From positions 1 to 47,928 of the forward strand of contig PARB01000055.1 in assembly GCA_002709505.1 (NCBI GenBank): a stretch of 47,928 nucleotides of DNA. The letters are read 5' to 3'. This DNA is from Paracoccaceae bacterium (GTDB lineage: Bacteria; Pseudomonadota; Alphaproteobacteria; Rhizobiales; Stappiaceae). Each line of letters starts with the position of its first letter. The first letter of the stretch is position 1. The position numbers and the translations under genes were made by a program. Below the pieces are notes generated by a model. The model had not been told where the DNA came from, ran no database searches, and saw only the letters and a program-made list of their open reading frames with translations. This document shows positions 9,125 to 18,273 of the stretch, one piece after another.

Positions 9125-10192
9125 CTACTGCGGGATCCAGACGGCGCTTTGGGTGTTGACCTTCAGGTGCACGTCGGTTTCGGGCAGGTAGCCTGCCTCG
9201 CCGGCCTTGTGACCCTGATCGACGACCATTTCCGTGCCCGCCGCCTGGACGATGTAGCGGATCTGGCTGCCGAGGAATTCGCGGTGCAGGATCCGTCCCG
9301 ACAGCGTGTCGCCGTCCGGCCGGTCCGTGATCGCGATGTTCTGCGGCCGGAGCACGATGGCGCCGGTCCCGTCCGCCTCGCTCGACAGGAGCAGCTTGTC
9401 GCCGGTCCCGGCCACGAAGCGGATATCGCCGCCGTCGCGCTCGACCTTGCCCTCCAGAATGTTGGCGGTGCCGAGGAAGCTCGCGACGAAGAGGTTTTCC
9501 GGCGTGTCGTAGAGCGTCTGGGGCGTGCCGATCTGCTGAATGACGCCGCCGTCGAGCACCGCCATACGGTCGGAGGTGGTGTTGGCCTCCTCCTGGTCAT
9601 GGGTGACGAAAATTGTCGTCAGACCCAATTTGCGCTGGAGCGCGAGCAGCTCGCGGCGCATCTGCACGCGCAGCGAGGCGTCGAGGTTGGACAGCGGCTC
9701 GTCCAGCAGCAGCACCTTGGGCTCCACAACCACGGTGCGGGCAAGCGCGATGCGCTGCTGCTGGCCGCCCGAAAGCTGGTTGGGCATGCGCTCCGCCAGA
9801 TGCTTCAGGCCGACCAGATCGAGTGCGGCCGCAACGCGCGGGCCGATCTCGGAGGAGGGCATCTTGCGCTCCTTGAGGCCGAAGGCGACGTTCTCGCGCA
9901 CCGACAGATGCGGCCAGAGCGCATAGGACTGAAACACCATGCCGACATTGCGCTTCCAGGGCGGAAGGTCGACCACATCCTTGCCGCCGATGCGGATATG
10001 CCCCTCCGGCTGCGGACCGAAGCCCGCGATGGAGCGCAGCAGCGTCGACTTGCCCGACCCCGACGGGCCGAGGAAGGCGAAGAACTCGCCGGGCTCGATC
10101 GTGAGGTTCACGCCCGTCAGCACCTTTGTCTTCCCGAAGGCGAGGTGAAGATCCTCGATCTCGATTCCAACCATTTCCGTTGTCATAGTCAT
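9125..10192 (-). CDS. ABC transporter ATP-binding protein (Fbp/Afu/AEP-type)
   Basis: A 355-aa ATPase: Walker A GPSGSGKSTLL, Q-loop, signature LSGGQQQRIALAR, Walker [14 protein letters not shown]-loop VTHDQEEA, then a TOBE-like C-terminal domain of about 110 residues. The start at 10192 is set by GGGAGGAC directly upstream; the longer frame only adds a reading of the permease gene's 3' end. It powers import by the double-domain permease encoded 16 nt upstream. The family spans ferric iron, sugar-phosphate (AfuABC) and 2-aminoethylphosphonate importers. The PgtCBA-like regulators upstream favour a phosphorylated organic solute, by inference. Confidence 0.93.
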   Translation of the reverse strand: MTMTTEMVGIEIEDLHLAFGKTKVLTGVNLTIEPGEFFAFLGPSGSGKSTLLRSIAGFGPQPEGHIRIGGKDVVDLPPWKRNVGMVFQSYALWPHLSVRENVAFGLKERKMPSSEIGPRVAAALDLVGLKHLAERMPNQLSGGQQQRIALARTVVVEPKVLLLDEPLSNLDASLRVQMRRELLALQRKLGLTTIFVTHDQEEANTTSDRMAVLDGGVIQQIGTPQTLYDTPENLFVASFLGTANILEGKVERDGGDIRFVAGTGDKLLLSSEADGTGAIVLRPQNIAITDRPDGDTLSGRILHREFLGSQIRYIVQAAGTEMVVDQGHKAGEAGYLPETDVHLKVNTQSAVWIPQ

Positions 10193-10208
10193 GTCCTCCC
10201 GGCGCCCG

Positions 10209-11960
10209 TCAGTGGTCGCCACTTTGGGTTTTGAGTTTCTTGTCGCGCTCGACGATGATCTGCGAGAGCAGGGTTCCAAGCCCGACGATCACCACCGCGA
10301 CGATGCCGAGAGCCGCACCCGCGCCGCGGCCGGACGGCGTCTGCATGAACAGGTAGATGCCGTAGGCAAGCGGGGAATCCGCATCCGAGGACACCAGCAT
10401 GATCGTCGCCGACAGCTCGACCGCGGCGGTCGCGAAGCTGGTGACGAAGCCGGCGAGGATGCCGCCCATCATCAGCGGAATCACGATCCGCCGGATGGTG
10501 CGCGTCTTCGAGGCGCCGAGGTTTTCCGCCGCTTCTTCCAGGGCATGGCTGACCTGTTGCAGTGCGGCCATGCAGGCCCGAAGCGCGTAGGGCAGGCGAC
10601 GGATCATCAGGGCGATGGCGATGATCACCCACCAGCTTGCCAGCGGCTCGCCGACGAAGGGCACGTCGATGCCCTGGAACGAGCGCAGGTAGCCGATGCC
10701 GAGGACGACGCCGGGAACGGCCAGTGCCGCCGTTGCCAGATAGTCGAGCCCCTTGCGGCCCCAGATGCCGGTGCGCAGCACGATATAGGCGATGGCCGTG
10801 CCGATGATCACGTCGCCGAGGGCGGCAAGACCGGCGTAGAGCAGCGTGTTGGCAATATACTGCTGCGAGTTCTCCCACATGGTGACGTAGTTCTGGAGCG
10901 TGTAGCCGTCGGGAAGCGGCGCATAGGACCACACGGTGCCGAGCGACAGGAGCAGGAGCCCGATGTGCGGCGACAGCACCAGCAGCAGGATCAGCGCGAC
11001 GGCGCCGTAGGCCAGCACCTTTTCGCGCGTCTTGAGATCGCGCCGGGCAAGTCCGCCGCCGCCCTTTTGCACGGTGGCGTAGTCCTTGCCCCGCATCACC
11101 AGGAAGGAGGCCCACAGCGACAGAACCGAGAAGGCGACCAGGATCACCGAGATCACATAGCCCATCGGATCGCTGATGCCGACGGAGGTGATGCGCAGAT
11201 AGGCTTGCGGCGCCAGCATGTTGTTGACGTTGAGCAGAAGCGGGGTCCCGAGATCATCGAAGACCTTGATGAAGACCAGCACCGCGCCGGCGATGTAGCC
11301 GGGCATTGCCAGCGGGAACACGATCTTGCGGAACAGCCGCATGCCGTGCGAGCCGAGGTTCTGGGCGGCTTCTTCCATCGAGCGGTCGATGTTGCGCAGC
11401 GAGGTCGACAGGTTGATCAGGATGAAGGGAAAATAGTGGATGCTCTGCACCAGGATCACGCCGTTTAGCCCGTCCATGAAGGGGATGGTGAAGCCGAAGT
11501 GCTCGCGCAGCAGCAGGTTGACCGTGCCGTTGCGGCCGAAGATCAGCTGCATCGCCACCGCGCCGACGAAGGGCGGCATGATCAGCGGAATGAAGCCGAG
11601 GCTCTGGACGATCATCGCGCCGCCGAAGTTGAAGCGGGTGGTGATATAGGCCAGCGGCAAGGCGATCAGGGTCGCGAAGACCACCGACATCGCCGAAACG
11701 TAGAAGGAGTTGACGAAGCTCTCGCGAAACAGGCTTGTCGCAAAGAAATCGCCGAAATTGCGCAGTGTCAGCGCACCGCTGCCCGGATCCTGGAACGCGA
11801 CATAGATCACTTGCAGGACGGGAAAGATCAGGAAGCCGCCAAGGAAGATGGCGATGAACAGGCCAACGATGGCCGGGCCACTGAGTTTGGGAAAGAGGGC
11901 ATCTGGCAAGCGGTCGGCAAGCGACCGCCCTCCTGCCGCAGGGCGGGATGAGGATGTCAT
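10209..11960 (-). CDS. ABC transporter permease with two fused membrane domains (FbpB-like)
   Basis: A 583-aa integral membrane protein with two tandem BPD_transp_1 domains, about 12 helices in all, as in FbpB/AfuB. Each half carries an EAA-type loop: EEAAQNLGSHGMRLFRKIVFP in the first and EEAAENLGASKTRTIRRIVIP in the second. The start at 11960 (MTSSSRP) gives a short cytoplasmic N-terminus before the first helix, with a modest GGAAATC ribosome-binding site. It is the second gene of the operon, separated from the binding-protein gene by 96 nt containing a strong hairpin. Confidence 0.93.
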   Translation of the reverse strand: MTSSSRPAAGGRSLADRLPDALFPKLSGPAIVGLFIAIFLGGFLIFPVLQVIYVAFQDPGSGALTLRNFGDFFATSLFRESFVNSFYVSAMSVVFATLIALPLAYITTRFNFGGAMIVQSLGFIPLIMPPFVGAVAMQLIFGRNGTVNLLLREHFGFTIPFMDGLNGVILVQSIHYFPFILINLSTSLRNIDRSMEEAAQNLGSHGMRLFRKIVFPLAMPGYIAGAVLVFIKVFDDLGTPLLLNVNNMLAPQAYLRITSVGISDPMGYVISVILVAFSVLSLWASFLVMRGKDYATVQKGGGGLARRDLKTREKVLAYGAVALILLLVLSPHIGLLLLSLGTVWSYAPLPDGYTLQNYVTMWENSQQYIANTLLYAGLAALGDVIIGTAIAYIVLRTGIWGRKGLDYLATAALAVPGVVLGIGYLRSFQGIDVPFVGEPLASWWVIIAIALMIRRLPYALRACMAALQQVSHALEEAAENLGASKTRTIRRIVIPLMMGGILAGFVTSFATAAVELSATIMLVSSDADSPLAYGIYLFMQTPSGRGAGAALGIVAVVIVGLGTLLSQIIVERDKKLKTQSGDH

Positions 11961-11989
11961 TTCGATTTCCGGCGTTTTCGGGGATGGGC

Positions 11990-12023
11990 GGCCCCGGAGC
12001 CGCAAGGGAGCCGGTCCGGGGCC
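11990..12023 (-). promoter_or_regulatory. Hairpin between binding-protein and permease genes
   Basis: Perfect 9-bp inverted repeat GGCCCCGGA / TCCGGGGCC with a 16-nt loop, inside a very GC-rich 96-nt spacer that also holds shorter CG-repeat stems. No U-run follows. It probably stabilises the upstream message or attenuates transcription, giving more binding protein than permease. Confidence 0.6.
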
Positions 12024-12056
12024 TGGGGGGCGCGCGCCGGGGGCGCGGGCCCGCCG

Positions 12057-13379
12057 TTACATTGCGGCGGCTTTGTCCGCCAGCTGCTTGGCGAGCGCGT
12101 AGTTCGCGGTCACCTGTGCGTCCCACTCCTGCTCGATCTCGGCCTGGCGCCGGTCGACGGTGTCGGTGGCCTTCTTGCGGCGCTTGGTGAAGGCGCCGTT
12201 CAGGCTGGGGTCAAGGCTCTGCGCTTCGGTGATCGGGGTCTTCTCGATCAGCTTGCGGGCTTCGGCGATCAGCTCCTTGGCTTCCGCGTTCGACCCGTCC
12301 GCATGCTTGGCCTCCGCCATCTGCACGGCCCGCACGGCGGCACGCAGGTCATCGAGACGGTAGGTGATCATCACGTCGAACAGCGAGCTGACCACGTAGT
12401 AGCGCTTGCCGGACTTGTCGACGTCGAACTTGACCGAAGCGGCGATCGCCCCCTCCTCGAACGGATTGGGCAGGCCCTCGGGCGCATCGGCATAGGTCGC
12501 CGGGTTGACCGGAAGACGCATGATCGCCGGGTTGAACAGGGTCTTCTGGCCGGCCGGCGACAGCAGGTACTTGATGAAGGTCTTGGCGCCTTCCTCGTTC
12601 GGCGCATTGCTGACGACGCCGATGTTGGCCGGAACCAGCGCGGTCACCGACGGATAGGCGAAGTCGACCGGGAAGCCGGAGGCCTTCGACGAGAAGCCGA
12701 AGAAGTCGATCACGATGCCGAGGCCGAAGTTGCCGGTGTTGACGCCGTCCGGAACGCCGAAGCTGCGCTCGGTCACGGAGGCGAAGTTGCCCGCGATCCA
12801 TTTCCAGTCGGCCCAGGCCTTCTCCCAGCCTTCGCCCTGGATCAGGGTTTCCACGGTCAGATGCGTGGTGCCCGAACGCGACGGCGCGGACATGCCGACA
12901 TGGCCGTGGTATTCCGGCTTCTGCAGGTCCGCCCAGTCGCGGGCCGGCTCAAGCTCGTTGGCGGCGAGATAGCGCTCGTTCCACATGATGCCGTAACCCG
13001 AGGCGGCAAAGCCGTAATAGGCCCCGTCCGGATCGTTCATCGGATAGGAGCCGATCATGTCGGGGATGCCGTCGACCTTGATCCCGACCTTGGCGAGGTG
13101 ATCGCCCGACTTCAGGACCTCGAAGGCGTCGGGCGCCGATGCCCAGAACAGGTCGGCAGTGTTGGAACCGGCAATTTCCTGAATGTATTTGACGCCGGAG
13201 GAGGTGCTCTTGTTGAGCACTTCCAGATCGTATTCCGGGTGCGCTTCCTCGAAGGCCTTCTCGATGACCGTCGTCATTGTGTCGGGAAACGACGTGACGA
13301 TAACCACCGGCTCCGCCGCGAAGGCGGAACTGGCGAGCAGAACCGTTGCGGCAACGCTGCCGCGCAAAAACGTCTTCAT
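12057..13379 (-). CDS. ABC transporter periplasmic solute-binding protein, PgtC/AfuA-related
   Basis: A 440-aa extracellular solute-binding protein. The start at 13379 is chosen for its GGAGGACTAC ribosome-binding site and the signal peptide that follows (MKTFLRGS... ending AFA). The N-terminal lobe shows VIVTSFPDTMTTVIEKAF and DLFWASAPDAFEVL; a central APSRSGTTHLTVETL stretch and RSFGVPDGV follow. The C-terminal ~90 residues are charged and probably helical. It is long for AfuA/FbpA (about 340 aa). It shares clear blocks with the protein at 16779-18050, so the two are paralogues. It is the first gene of the importer operon, with the shared TGGGTCAT elements upstream. Confidence 0.92.
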   Translation of the reverse strand: MKTFLRGSVAATVLLASSAFAAEPVVIVTSFPDTMTTVIEKAFEEAHPEYDLEVLNKSTSSGVKYIQEIAGSNTADLFWASAPDAFEVLKSGDHLAKVGIKVDGIPDMIGSYPMNDPDGAYYGFAASGYGIMWNERYLAANELEPARDWADLQKPEYHGHVGMSAPSRSGTTHLTVETLIQGEGWEKAWADWKWIAGNFASVTERSFGVPDGVNTGNFGLGIVIDFFGFSSKASGFPVDFAYPSVTALVPANIGVVSNAPNEEGAKTFIKYLLSPAGQKTLFNPAIMRLPVNPATYADAPEGLPNPFEEGAIAASVKFDVDKSGKRYYVVSSLFDVMITYRLDDLRAAVRAVQMAEAKHADGSNAEAKELIAEARKLIEKTPITEAQSLDPSLNGAFTKRRKKATDTVDRRQAEIEQEWDAQVTANYALAKQLADKAAAM

Positions 13380-13460
13380 GGTAGTCCTCCCAAACTTGCG
13401 CGGTCTAATGTCGCGCAGTGGAAGGCTATCCATGTCTTGGAAAACTAGTCAAACTATTGA

Positions 13461-13527
13461 ATTATAACGAGAAATTTTTCGATATTGGGTCATTATCGAC
13501 ACGCGATTTTGGGGCAGTTATGACCCA
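13461..13527 (-). promoter_or_regulatory. Promoter and operator of the ABC importer operon
   Basis: On the minus strand a perfect -10 hexamer TATAAT lies at 13466-13461, about 80 nt before the binding-protein start. Upstream is an inverted pair of 8-bp elements, TGGGTCAT (plus strand 13486-13493) and ATGACCCA (13520-13527), 26 nt apart. The proximal element ends about 19 nt before the -10 hexamer, so it occupies the -35 position, as for a class II activator site. No sigma54 -24/-12 pair is visible. The distal element overlaps the stop codon of the regulator gene. The same word recurs at 18282-18289. Confidence 0.6.
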
Positions 13528-14801
13528 TCCTGGAGTAGGCCGGTGGCCTTCAGCCGCAGATAGAGGCGCTTGCGCGGGATCTTCAGCAACTCCGCGGCTT
13601 CGCCCTTGCGTCCGCCGGCCTTGAGGAGGGCCGCGCGCAGCAGCGATGCCTCGAAGTCCTGCATGGCGCTGTCGTAGTCGAGACCGTCTGGCACCTGTTC
13701 GCTGGGTTTTTGAAAGCGGACTTTCAGCCCGATCACGAGCTTTTCCGCCACATTGCGCAGCTCGCGCAAGTTCCCGGGCCAGTGGTAGGCCTTGAACGGG
13801 CGCAAGTCGTCAGCGGTCATCGTCGGATAGCGCCGTTCATGGCGGGCGACGGATTCGTTGATGAAATGGTCGAGCAGCAGGAAGACGTCGTTTTCCCGCT
13901 CCCTGAGCGGTGGCAGCTCGATCTCGGCAAGGTTGAGGCGATAGTAGAGGTCGTCGCGCAGCTCGCCCGCGCCATGCGCGTCCGACAGGGAGCGCGGGTT
14001 GGCGCCGATCACGCGAAACGGGATTTCGCCGCTGCGTCGGTCCATGACATCGAGCAGGCGCAGCTGCACGGTTTCCGACAGCGAGGCGACATTGTCGAGA
14101 AACAGGGTGCCGCCGCGTGCGCGTGGGATGGCGCCGGGGCGGGTCTCCGACTCCGCAAACATCACGTCGTCGAAAGTGGCTTCGCTCAGGCTTCCGCAAT
14201 TGAGCGAGACGAAGTCGCCTTCCGCCCCGGACAGGTCGTGGATGCAGCGCGCGGCCAGTTCCTTGCCGGTGCCGGTCTCGCCGTGCAGCAGCACGTCGAC
14301 GTCAAGCGGCGCGACGGAAATGATCTCGCGTCGGCAGGTGCGGATCACCGCGGAGCGGCCGAGAAACCGCGCGCCGAGGTTCGCCCCGCGCGCCACCCGC
14401 CGCCGCAGCCGGGCGTTCTCGAGCTGCAGTTTGCGGGTGGTCAGCGCCCTGGCCACGACCGCGAGCAGATGTTCCGGCGGAGCCGGCTTTTCGATGAAAT
14501 CGAAGGCGCCGTCCCGAACAGCCTTCACCGCCATCTGGATATCGCCATGTGCGGTGATCAGGATGAAGGGCACGTCGGGCGCCAGTTGCCGGGCTTCCTG
14601 CATCACCTCCAGGCCGGAGAGCCCCGGCATGCGGATGTCGGACAGGATGACGCCCTCCCATTCCGGGTCGAGCTGGCGCAACATGTCGCGGCCGGTGGCG
14701 AAGCCGTCCGCCGGGATGCCTTCGGTCGCCAGCACCTCCAGGAGCGCCTCGCGCAGATCGCCATCGTCGTCGACGACATAGACCCGGGTTCTCTCAGTCA
14801 T
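13518..14801 (-). CDS. PgtA-like response regulator, NtrC-type with degenerate AAA+ domain
   Basis: A 427-aa protein: receiver domain (D11/D12/D13, phospho-acceptor D55 in LSDIRMPG, lysine in FIEKPAPP), AAA+ domain and a Fis-type HTH (RKGEAAELLKIPRKRLYLRL). Walker A is intact (GETGTGKE). The GAFTGA loop is missing: where it should be, the chain runs MFAESETRPGAIPRARGG. Walker B reads LFLDNV, with N in place of the catalytic glutamate. It therefore probably cannot drive sigma54 open-complex formation and may act as a sigma70-type activator, as proposed for other GAFTGA-less members. The start at 14801 overlaps the kinase gene by 8 nt. Confidence 0.92.
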   Translation of the reverse strand: MTERTRVYVVDDDGDLREALLEVLATEGIPADGFATGRDMLRQLDPEWEGVILSDIRMPGLSGLEVMQEARQLAPDVPFILITAHGDIQMAVKAVRDGAFDFIEKPAPPEHLLAVVARALTTRKLQLENARLRRRVARGANLGARFLGRSAVIRTCRREIISVAPLDVDVLLHGETGTGKELAARCIHDLSGAEGDFVSLNCGSLSEATFDDVMFAESETRPGAIPRARGGTLFLDNVASLSETVQLRLLDVMDRRSGEIPFRVIGANPRSLSDAHGAGELRDDLYYRLNLAEIELPPLRERENDVFLLLDHFINESVARHERRYPTMTADDLRPFKAYHWPGNLRELRNVAEKLVIGLKVRFQKPSEQVPDGLDYDSAMQDFEASLLRAALLKAGGRKGEAAELLKIPRKRLYLRLKATGLLQDGS

Positions 14802-16782
14802 CGCTGTCCCCGCTGGGAAGTTGCAGGACGGCACGCGCGCCGCCCTTTTCGCCCGGTTCCAGGCGGAAGTCGCCATTGAGATCGCGTGCGATATTGTAGG
14901 AAATCGACAGCCCGAGCCCCATGCCCCGGCCGGCCGACTTGGTGGACACGAAAGGATCGATCGCCACTTCCGGCGCGAGATCGCCGAGACCGATGCCGGT
15001 GTCGGAAATGGTCAGCACGAAGTCCGGGCCGGCCCGGGCGCCGGCGATCTCGATCTCGCCCGTTCCCCCGGCGTCCTCGATGGCATCGACCGCATTCGAC
15101 AGAAGGTTGACCAGCACCTGTTCGACCAGGATCGGGTCGCCGACCACGGACGCGGCGCGGCTGGCGTCCTGCACCTTGAGCGTGATGCCCGGCGCGTCGA
15201 TCTTGCCGCGCATCAATGCGATCGCGTTGTCGATGGCCTCGCCGAGCGACAGCGGCACCCGCTCCTGATCGGCGCGCCGCGCGAAACGGCGCAGATGAGC
15301 GATGATCGCCTCCATCCGCTCCGCCAGCGCGGAGATCCGCCCGATCTGGCGGTCCACCTGGGAGGCGTCATGCGTGTCCCTTGCGCTGCGCAGCAGATGC
15401 AGGCGGTATTTCATCGCCGCGAGCGGCTGGTTCAGCTCGTGGCTGATGCCGGCGGAGAGATTGCCAAGGGCCGCCATCTTTCCGGCCTGCACCAGCTCCG
15501 CCTGGGTGCGGTGCAGGTCGTCGATGGCTTCGTCGCGCGCGCGGATCGAGGACTGGAAGGCGCCGACGGCCTGCGCCATGCGGCCGATCTCGTCGCCGGT
15601 GACCGGCGGCAGGGCGCCGGTGCGCTCGCCCTCGGCGATCCCCATCATCGCATCGGTCAGTTGCTGCAAGGGGGCGATGATGCCCTTCTGCACGATGCCG
15701 AACAGCGCGGCGACACCGGCAATCCCGACGAGGATGGTGGCGCCGATCAGCCATGCCGTCGTCGTGCGCAGGCGCTGTGCCGCGCCGTCGACGGAGGCTA
15801 GAACGCTGCGCTTCTCGCTTTCCGCGACCTGGGTCAGGTTGGCCTGCAGCGCGGTGATCCCGTCCTGAAGCGACTGGATGCGCGCGTAGACCCGCAGTTC
15901 CTGCGTCAGCCAGTCCTTGCGCAGGGCGAAGACGCCCTTTTCGCCTTGCGCGACCTCGCGCAGGCCGGCAACCGACTGGCGCAGGGTGAGGAACTCCGGC
16001 TTCGAAGGAATGGTATCGACCGTCTCCGCGACCCGCACCAGCATGTCGTTGGTGAGATCGGAAAAGCGCTCCAGCTGCAGCGGGTCGGCCGCCACGCTGC
16101 CTTGAATGATCAAGGTCACGGCGGTCGCCGCGTCGCCGCCGATCTGGGCGATGGTGTTGCGCAGGGTGCGTTCGTCGCCGATGCGGCGCACCAGATCCTC
16201 GCGGACGGAGCGCTCATCGGCGGCGCCGATGGCCCGCATCATCGCCTCGATGTTGAACGTATAGTCGTTGAGGATCGGATCGACCTCGTCCTGGATGTCG
16301 ACGTTCAGCCAGCGCAGCCGCTCGATCCGGTCGGCCAGCGCATCGGAAAGCGCCCGGCGATTCTCGAAAAGCGCCAGCAGCGTCAGAAGTTCGCCCTCCA
16401 CATCGCCGGGGGTCTCGGCGATCCGGCGCACGTCCGGCGCATTGGCGGGCAGGGGATCGGTCCAGGCCGGGTCCTGCAGCGCCGAGGAGAGTTGCACGGA
16501 TACCCTCTTGATCTCGGCGAGAAGGTCCTGATCCTCGGTCTGGCGGCCCAGGATCGCCGTGGCGAGGCCGGCCAGACGGGCGGAATATTCCGCAAGCTCG
16601 CTCGACAGCGCCAGGCGCGGCACATGCGAGGCGGCAAGGTCCGAATAGTCCTCCTGCACGCGCGCAAACAGCAGGATCGACAGCGCGAGCATGAACCACA
16701 GGACCATGACGGTCGCGCCGATGACGACGAACAGGCGCCGCCAGATGCCGCCCGCCCAATAGCCGCGCCGGGTCGTCGTCAT
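14794..16782 (-). CDS. PgtB-like membrane sensor histidine kinase
   Basis: A 662-aa kinase. There is an N-terminal membrane helix (about 19-41), a large, mostly helical periplasmic domain (about 42-335), a second helix (about 338-362), a HAMP linker, a HisKA domain with the phospho-histidine in ISHELNQPLAAMK (about residue 447), and a HATPase domain (NLLSNAVDAIEDAG, SDTGIGLG, GRGMGLGLS). The start at 16782 gives an ATGA overlap with the upstream binding-protein gene; the longer frame reads into that gene. The order binding protein-kinase-regulator matches PgtC-PgtB-PgtA, where the periplasmic protein reports ligand to the kinase. The DctB-like closing motif resembles that of the partial kinase at the left edge. 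Confidence 0.93.
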   Translation of the reverse strand: MTTTRRGYWAGGIWRRLFVVIGATVMVLWFMLALSILLFARVQEDYSDLAASHVPRLALSSELAEYSARLAGLATAILGRQTEDQDLLAEIKRVSVQLSSALQDPAWTDPLPANAPDVRRIAETPGDVEGELLTLLALFENRRALSDALADRIERLRWLNVDIQDEVDPILNDYTFNIEAMMRAIGAADERSVREDLVRRIGDERTLRNTIAQIGGDAATAVTLIIQGSVAADPLQLERFSDLTNDMLVRVAETVDTIPSKPEFLTLRQSVAGLREVAQGEKGVFALRKDWLTQELRVYARIQSLQDGITALQANLTQVAESEKRSVLASVDGAAQRLRTTTAWLIGATILVGIAGVAALFGIVQKGIIAPLQQLTDAMMGIAEGERTGALPPVTGDEIGRMAQAVGAFQSSIRARDEAIDDLHRTQAELVQAGKMAALGNLSAGISHELNQPLAAMKYRLHLLRSARDTHDASQVDRQIGRISALAERMEAIIAHLRRFARRADQERVPLSLGEAIDNAIALMRGKIDAPGITLKVQDASRAASVVGDPILVEQVLVNLLSNAVDAIEDAGGTGEIEIAGARAGPDFVLTISDTGIGLGDLAPEVAIDPFVSTKSAGRGMGLGLSISYNIARDLNGDFRLEPGEKGGARAVLQLPSGDSDD

Positions 16783-18050
16783 GGGCTTGCCCCGTCCTCG
16801 AGGGCAACGAGCGCCGCGTCGATCGCGGCGAGCTGGTTGAGTGCCGCCTCGCGCCAGGCTTCCAGCGCCGCTTTCTGGCGCTCTGTCTGGGCGGTCAGAT
16901 TGGTGATGCGCAGCGGCAGGTCGTTCAGCTCGCTGGAGGTCGCAAGCGTTTCGGGCACCGGCAGGGTGGTCAGCATGTCGTGGATGAGCGCAAGGCGGAT
17001 CGACGCACCCTGCGCTTCCAGCCTGCGATACCGGTCCCACAGCGCCCGGCGCTCGGGCAGGACGTCGGAAATGAAGATGTCGAACAAGCCGTTGACCGCC
17101 CAGTAGCGGTCGCGGGCCAGTTCCGCGTCATAGGCGAGCCAGGGCAGGCGCATCGCCTCGCGGATTTCCCGCGGCACATTGTCGGGGTCCGCCTCGTGGA
17201 TCGTGCGCGCGATCGGGACGCGTCCGATCGCGGGGTCGAGCAGCACGCGCTGGCCTTCGTCCGACAACAGGTGTGCGACAAAGGCACAGGCGAGATCGCC
17301 GGCCTGGCCGCTGGCGAGAATTCCGATCTGCGCCGGGAAGATCATCACCGGCTTGCCGTAGCGAAAAATCAGGTCGGGCTGCGCGCTCACCGCGAGAAAG
17401 TCGATGGTGATGCCGATGTCGAACCGGTTGCTGCGCACCCCGTCGATCACGCCGAAACTGCGCGACGTCAGCGTCGAGAGGTTTTCCGACAGGGCGAGGA
17501 AATAGCTCCAGCCCTCGTTCCAGCCGCGCACCTGCAGGAAACGCTCTACCAGCATGTGCATGGTGCCCGAGCGCGAGGGGCGCGCCATGCCGATACGCTC
17601 GCGATAGGCGGGAAGCAGCAGGTCGTTCCAGTCGCCCGGCATGAACAGGGAGCTGTCCGCGCGTCGGGTCCAGCCGATCGAGGACAGGGCGAAGGGCCGG
17701 TAGCCGCGGCCGCCGGTGGCCGGACAGACGGTTTCCTGCGTCCGTGCCGAGGCAAAGGCGTCGTGGCTCGCCAGGATCGAGAAGGCCTCCGGTGCGCTCG
17801 CCCAGAAGATGTCGAAATGCCGGGGATTGCCGCGCACCACCTCTTCCAGCGCAGCGCCCGTGTGCTTGTTCAGAACCAGCACATAGGTGCCCGGGTTGGC
17901 GGCCTCGAACGCCTCCTTGTACGGCTGGAACAGCGCCGGTGGCATCGAGGTGAGAATGCGCAGCTCGTTCGCCGCGTGGGCCGGCAGGGCTGGCAGCAGG
18001 GCAAGCGCCAGGCCGAGAACGGCGAAAAGGAGCCGCTGCAACGCGCTCAT
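16779..18050 (-). CDS. PgtC-like periplasmic binding protein for signalling
   Basis: A 423-aa secreted protein (signal peptide MSALQRLLFAVLG... ending AHA; start at 18050). It shares several blocks with the importer's own binding protein at 12057-13379: VLNKHTG versus VLNKSTS, IFWASAPEAFSIL versus LFWASAPDAFEVL, PSRSGTMHMLVE versus PSRSGTTHLTVE, and RSFGVIDGV versus RSFGVPDGV. It is co-transcribed with the kinase and has no permease or ATPase beside it. I therefore infer that it presents ligand to the kinase rather than to a transporter, like PgtC. A weaker copy of the operator word (TGGGTCAG) lies at 18090-18097. Confidence 0.9.
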   Translation of the reverse strand: MSALQRLLFAVLGLALALLPALPAHAANELRILTSMPPALFQPYKEAFEAANPGTYVLVLNKHTGAALEEVVRGNPRHFDIFWASAPEAFSILASHDAFASARTQETVCPATGGRGYRPFALSSIGWTRRADSSLFMPGDWNDLLLPAYRERIGMARPSRSGTMHMLVERFLQVRGWNEGWSYFLALSENLSTLTSRSFGVIDGVRSNRFDIGITIDFLAVSAQPDLIFRYGKPVMIFPAQIGILASGQAGDLACAFVAHLLSDEGQRVLLDPAIGRVPIARTIHEADPDNVPREIREAMRLPWLAYDAELARDRYWAVNGLFDIFISDVLPERRALWDRYRRLEAQGASIRLALIHDMLTTLPVPETLATSSELNDLPLRITNLTAQTERQKAALEAWREAALNQLAAIDAALVALEDGASP

Positions 18051-18273
18051 GCGCGTCCCGTCTGCCCGCCCCGCCGTCGGGGGCGCTTTTGGGTCAGCGT
18101 GAAGAGGGGCAATGGAACGCGGCATGTCGATCTCGGGTTTCCCGTCGGCATCGCGGCTTGCGCTTTCGGGCGCAAGCCCGATCCGTTTCCTGCCGCGGGA
18201 TGCGGCGTTCCCCGAGTTTTGGTCGATGCGCCGGCCGTGTTCAATGGCAAAGACCGCCTGCCATCCTGCGATG

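Noticed and set aside
9125..13379. Assignment of the Fbp-like ABC system as a ferric iron importer
   Set aside because: The binding protein is much longer than FbpA, no Fur-like box is evident, and the PgtCBA-like regulators favour an organic, possibly phosphorylated, ligand.
12303..13448. 381-aa plus-strand ORF opposite the importer binding-protein gene
   Set aside because: Antisense to a secreted protein with a clear signal peptide and ribosome-binding site; no domain.
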